Shown one piece after another: positions 6,027 through 7,690 of a DNA stretch of 7,690 nucleotides (the stretch's first letter is position 1; the number at the start of each line of letters is the position of its first letter). The stretch covers positions 1 through 7,690 of the forward strand of contig JAGHSL010000013.1 in assembly GCA_018065885.1 (NCBI GenBank), read 5' to 3'. The notes beneath the pieces were generated by a model. That model did no database searches. It had not been told where the DNA came from and worked only from the letters and a program-made list of their open reading frames with translations. The position numbers were made by a program, and so were the translations under genes. This DNA comes from Candidatus Limimorpha equi (GTDB taxonomy: Bacteria > Bacteroidota > Bacteroidia > Bacteroidales > F082).

Positions 6027-7601
6027 ATGTCGTTTATTGAAGAAATCAACAGGCGGAGGACTTTCGCCATCGTCAGTCACCCGGACGCGGGTAAGACCAC
6101 TTTGACCGAGAAACTTTTGCTTTACGGTGGTGCCATTCAGGTGGCAGGTGCCGTCAAGTCGAACAAAATCAAGAAGACAGCCACTTCCGACTGGATGGAA
6201 ATCGAGCGGCAGCGTGGCATTTCCGTTGCCACTTCCGTCATGGGCTTCGATTACCAAGGCATCAAAATCAACATTTTGGATACGCCTGGCCATAAGGATT
6301 TCGCCGAAGACACTTTCCGCACGCTGACGGCTGTCGATAGCGTCATTGTGGTCATCGATTCGGCTAAGGGTGTGGAGTCGCAGACCGAAAAACTGGTCGA
6401 GGTGTGCCGTATGCGCAAAACACCTATCATAGTTTTCATCAACAAGATGGACCGTCCCGGCAAGGATCCTTTTGAATTGCTCGATGAAATCGAGCAGAAA
6501 CTTGACATTCGTCTTACGCCGTTGAGCTGGCCTATCAACAGTGGCCCGAAATTCAAAGGTGTTTACAGCATCTACGACAAGAGCCTTTACCTTTTCAATT
6601 CCGACAAGCAGCATATCACCGAAGGCATTGCTTTCGACGACCTTTCAAATCCCGATTTGGACAAAATGATTGGCGAAGATGCCGAGACTTTGCGCAACGA
6701 AACCGAACTGGTGCAAGGTGTTTACAACGAATTCAGCCGTGAGGATTACTTGAATGGCGACATCTGCCCTGTGTTTTTCGGCTCAGCTTTGAATAATTTC
6801 GGTGTGAAGGAGTTGTTGGATTGCTTCATCCAAATCGCTCCAACGCCGATTGGCCGCGATACCGAAGAACGCCGCATTGAGCCAACCGAAGAGAAATTTA
6901 CGGGTTTCGTTTTCAAAATCCATGCAAACATGGACCCGAATCACCGCGACAGAATTGCCTTCGTAAGGGTTGTTTCGGGCCGTTTTGAGCGCAACAAGAA
7001 CTATTTCCATGTGCGTCAGCGTCGCGAGTTGAAGTTCTCTAATCCGACGGCTTTCATGGCGCAAAAGAAATCGGTGCTCGATGAAGCCTATCCGGGCGAC
7101 ATCGTGGGTCTGTATGATGCGGGAAACTTCAAAATCGGCGATACTTTGACCGAAGGCGAAATCCTGAATTACAGAGGCATTCCGAGTTTCTCGCCCGAGC
7201 AGTTCCGTTATGTCGAAAACTCCGACCCGATGAAATCAAAACAATTGGCAAAAGGTTTGGAACAGTTGACGGACGAAGGTGTGGCTCAGCTGTTTACGGG
7301 AAAAATGACGGGAAGAAAAATCATTGGAACCGTTGGCGAATTGCAGTTTGAAGTCATTCAATACCGTTTGCTGCACGAATACAATGCAAGTTGCCGCTAC
7401 GAACCGATTTCACTCTACAAGACGGCTTGGATTACAAGCGAAAACGAAGCGCAACTCAATGATTTCAAGATGCGTAAGTCGTTGAATCTGGCGGAAGACA
7501 AGGACGGCCGCGATGTGTTTTTGGCCGAATCGCCTTACGCTTTGCAGATTGCGATGGAGAAATATCCCGATATTGAGTTTCATTTCACATCGGAATTCTG
7601 A
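6027..7601 (+). CDS. prfC: Peptide chain release factor 3 (RF3 GTPase)
   Basis: RF3 is a cytoplasmic translational GTPase that removes RF1 or RF2 from the ribosome after peptide release and speeds recycling. At 524 residues it is close to the roughly 530 of the E. coli protein and aligns along its whole length. GTPase motifs are intact: P-loop SHPDAGKTT (17-25), switch region RGISVATSVM, DTPGHKDF (85-92), NKMD (139-142) and the G5-like SWPI (167-170). Later family stretches such as FTGFVFKIHANMDP, EEAYPGDI-like DEAYPGDIVGLYDAG and the C-terminal YPDIEFHFTSEF are also present. The ATG at 6027 gives the usual N-terminus EINRRRTFAIVSHPD. No Shine-Dalgarno sequence precedes it. It lies 12 bases after the tRNA-Asp terminator, with no convincing promoter of its own in between, so its expression may rely on terminator read-through. 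Confidence 0.97.
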   Translation: MSFIEEINRRRTFAIVSHPDAGKTTLTEKLLLYGGAIQVAGAVKSNKIKKTATSDWMEIERQRGISVATSVMGFDYQGIKINILDTPGHKDFAEDTFRTLTAVDSVIVVIDSAKGVESQTEKLVEVCRMRKTPIIVFINKMDRPGKDPFELLDEIEQKLDIRLTPLSWPINSGPKFKGVYSIYDKSLYLFNSDKQHITEGIAFDDLSNPDLDKMIGEDAETLRNETELVQGVYNEFSREDYLNGDICPVFFGSALNNFGVKELLDCFIQIAPTPIGRDTEERRIEPTEEKFTGFVFKIHANMDPNHRDRIAFVRVVSGRFERNKNYFHVRQRRELKFSNPTAFMAQKKSVLDEAYPGDIVGLYDAGNFKIGDTLTEGEILNYRGIPSFSPEQFRYVENSDPMKSKQLAKGLEQLTDEGVAQLFTGKMTGRKIIGTVGELQFEVIQYRLLHEYNASCRYEPISLYKTAWITSENEAQLNDFKMRKSLNLAEDKDGRDVFLAESPYALQIAMEKYPDIEFHFTSEF

Positions 7602-7607
7602 GTAAGA

Positions 7608-7690
7608 TCATAAAGTATATCTTATGTCGATGATGTGAAGTTCTTTATCATCGAACCAATAATAGATTCGACATTTCGGGTGAGCCAAAT
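7608..7690 (-). CDS. 3' end of a small minus-strand gene, possibly RelE/ParE-like
   Basis: Reading the minus strand from the window edge, one frame stays open for 26 codons and stops with TGA at 7610-7608. The other two minus frames contain stops within this stretch. The visible tail reads AHPKCRIYYWFDDK, then ELHIIDIRYTL. The alternation of aromatic, hydrophobic and charged residues looks like the last beta-strands of a folded protein, and resembles the C-terminus of small RelE/ParE-type toxins or plasmid-stabilisation proteins. That resemblance rests on about two dozen residues, so the family is only a suggestion. The gene converges on prfC, with 6 bases between the two stop codons and no clear terminator. 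The start lies outside the window. Confidence 0.45.
   Translation of the reverse strand, partial: LAHPKCRIYYWFDDKELHIIDIRYTL

Noticed and set aside
5798..6105. Two short plus-strand frames across the tRNA
   Set aside because: These are translations of the tRNA itself, a common source of false small proteins.
5937..6614. A 225-codon minus-strand frame across tRNA-Asp, the terminator and prfC
   Set aside because: It is antisense to a tRNA and a conserved GTPase gene, so it is a shadow frame.
7603..7654. Inverted repeats TAAGAT/ATCTTA (7603-7624) and TCGATGAT/ATCATCGA (7627-7654) after prfC
   Set aside because: They are AT-rich or short-stemmed, have no T-run on either strand, and lie mostly within the minus-strand reading frame. 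I do not call them terminators.

Overview
The window looks like ordinary chromosomal DNA from a member of the Bacteroidota, most likely Bacteroidales. The grounds are: a type IX secretion (T9SS) C-terminal sorting domain on a PKD-domain surface protein; a Bacteroidota-type outer-membrane beta-barrel protein; promoters of the form TTG-N19/20-TAnnTTTG, as used by the Bacteroidota primary sigma factor; and no recognisable Shine-Dalgarno sequence before any of the five complete genes. I cannot name a genus.

Layout. (1) Positions 28-3611 hold a promoter and three tightly packed plus-strand genes for cell-envelope proteins: a secreted PKD/T9SS protein (79-2064), a small lipoprotein (2061-2747, overlapping the first gene by 4 bases) and an outer-membrane beta-barrel protein (2760-3611). 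They are probably co-transcribed and may act together at the cell surface, but their function is not known. (2) Positions 3595-5747 hold a promoter-like sequence and a comEC/rec2 homologue, the DNA-uptake channel protein, whose C-terminal metallo-beta-lactamase-like region has lost its metal-binding motif. (3) Positions 5748-6014 hold an AT-rich gap, a strong stable-RNA promoter, tRNA-Asp(GTC) and a strong intrinsic terminator. (4) Positions 6027-7601 hold prfC (peptide chain release factor 3), which starts only 12 bases after the terminator's T-run. (5) Positions 7608-7690 hold the 3' end of a minus-strand reading frame that runs off the window and converges on prfC; its short tail resembles the C-terminus of small RelE/ParE-type proteins, but this is a weak call.

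I see no mobile element, CRISPR array, phage gene or clear new system. The points most worth checking are how prfC is transcribed behind the tRNA terminator, the degenerate C-terminal domain of ComEC, the surface-protein operon, and the partial gene at the right edge.
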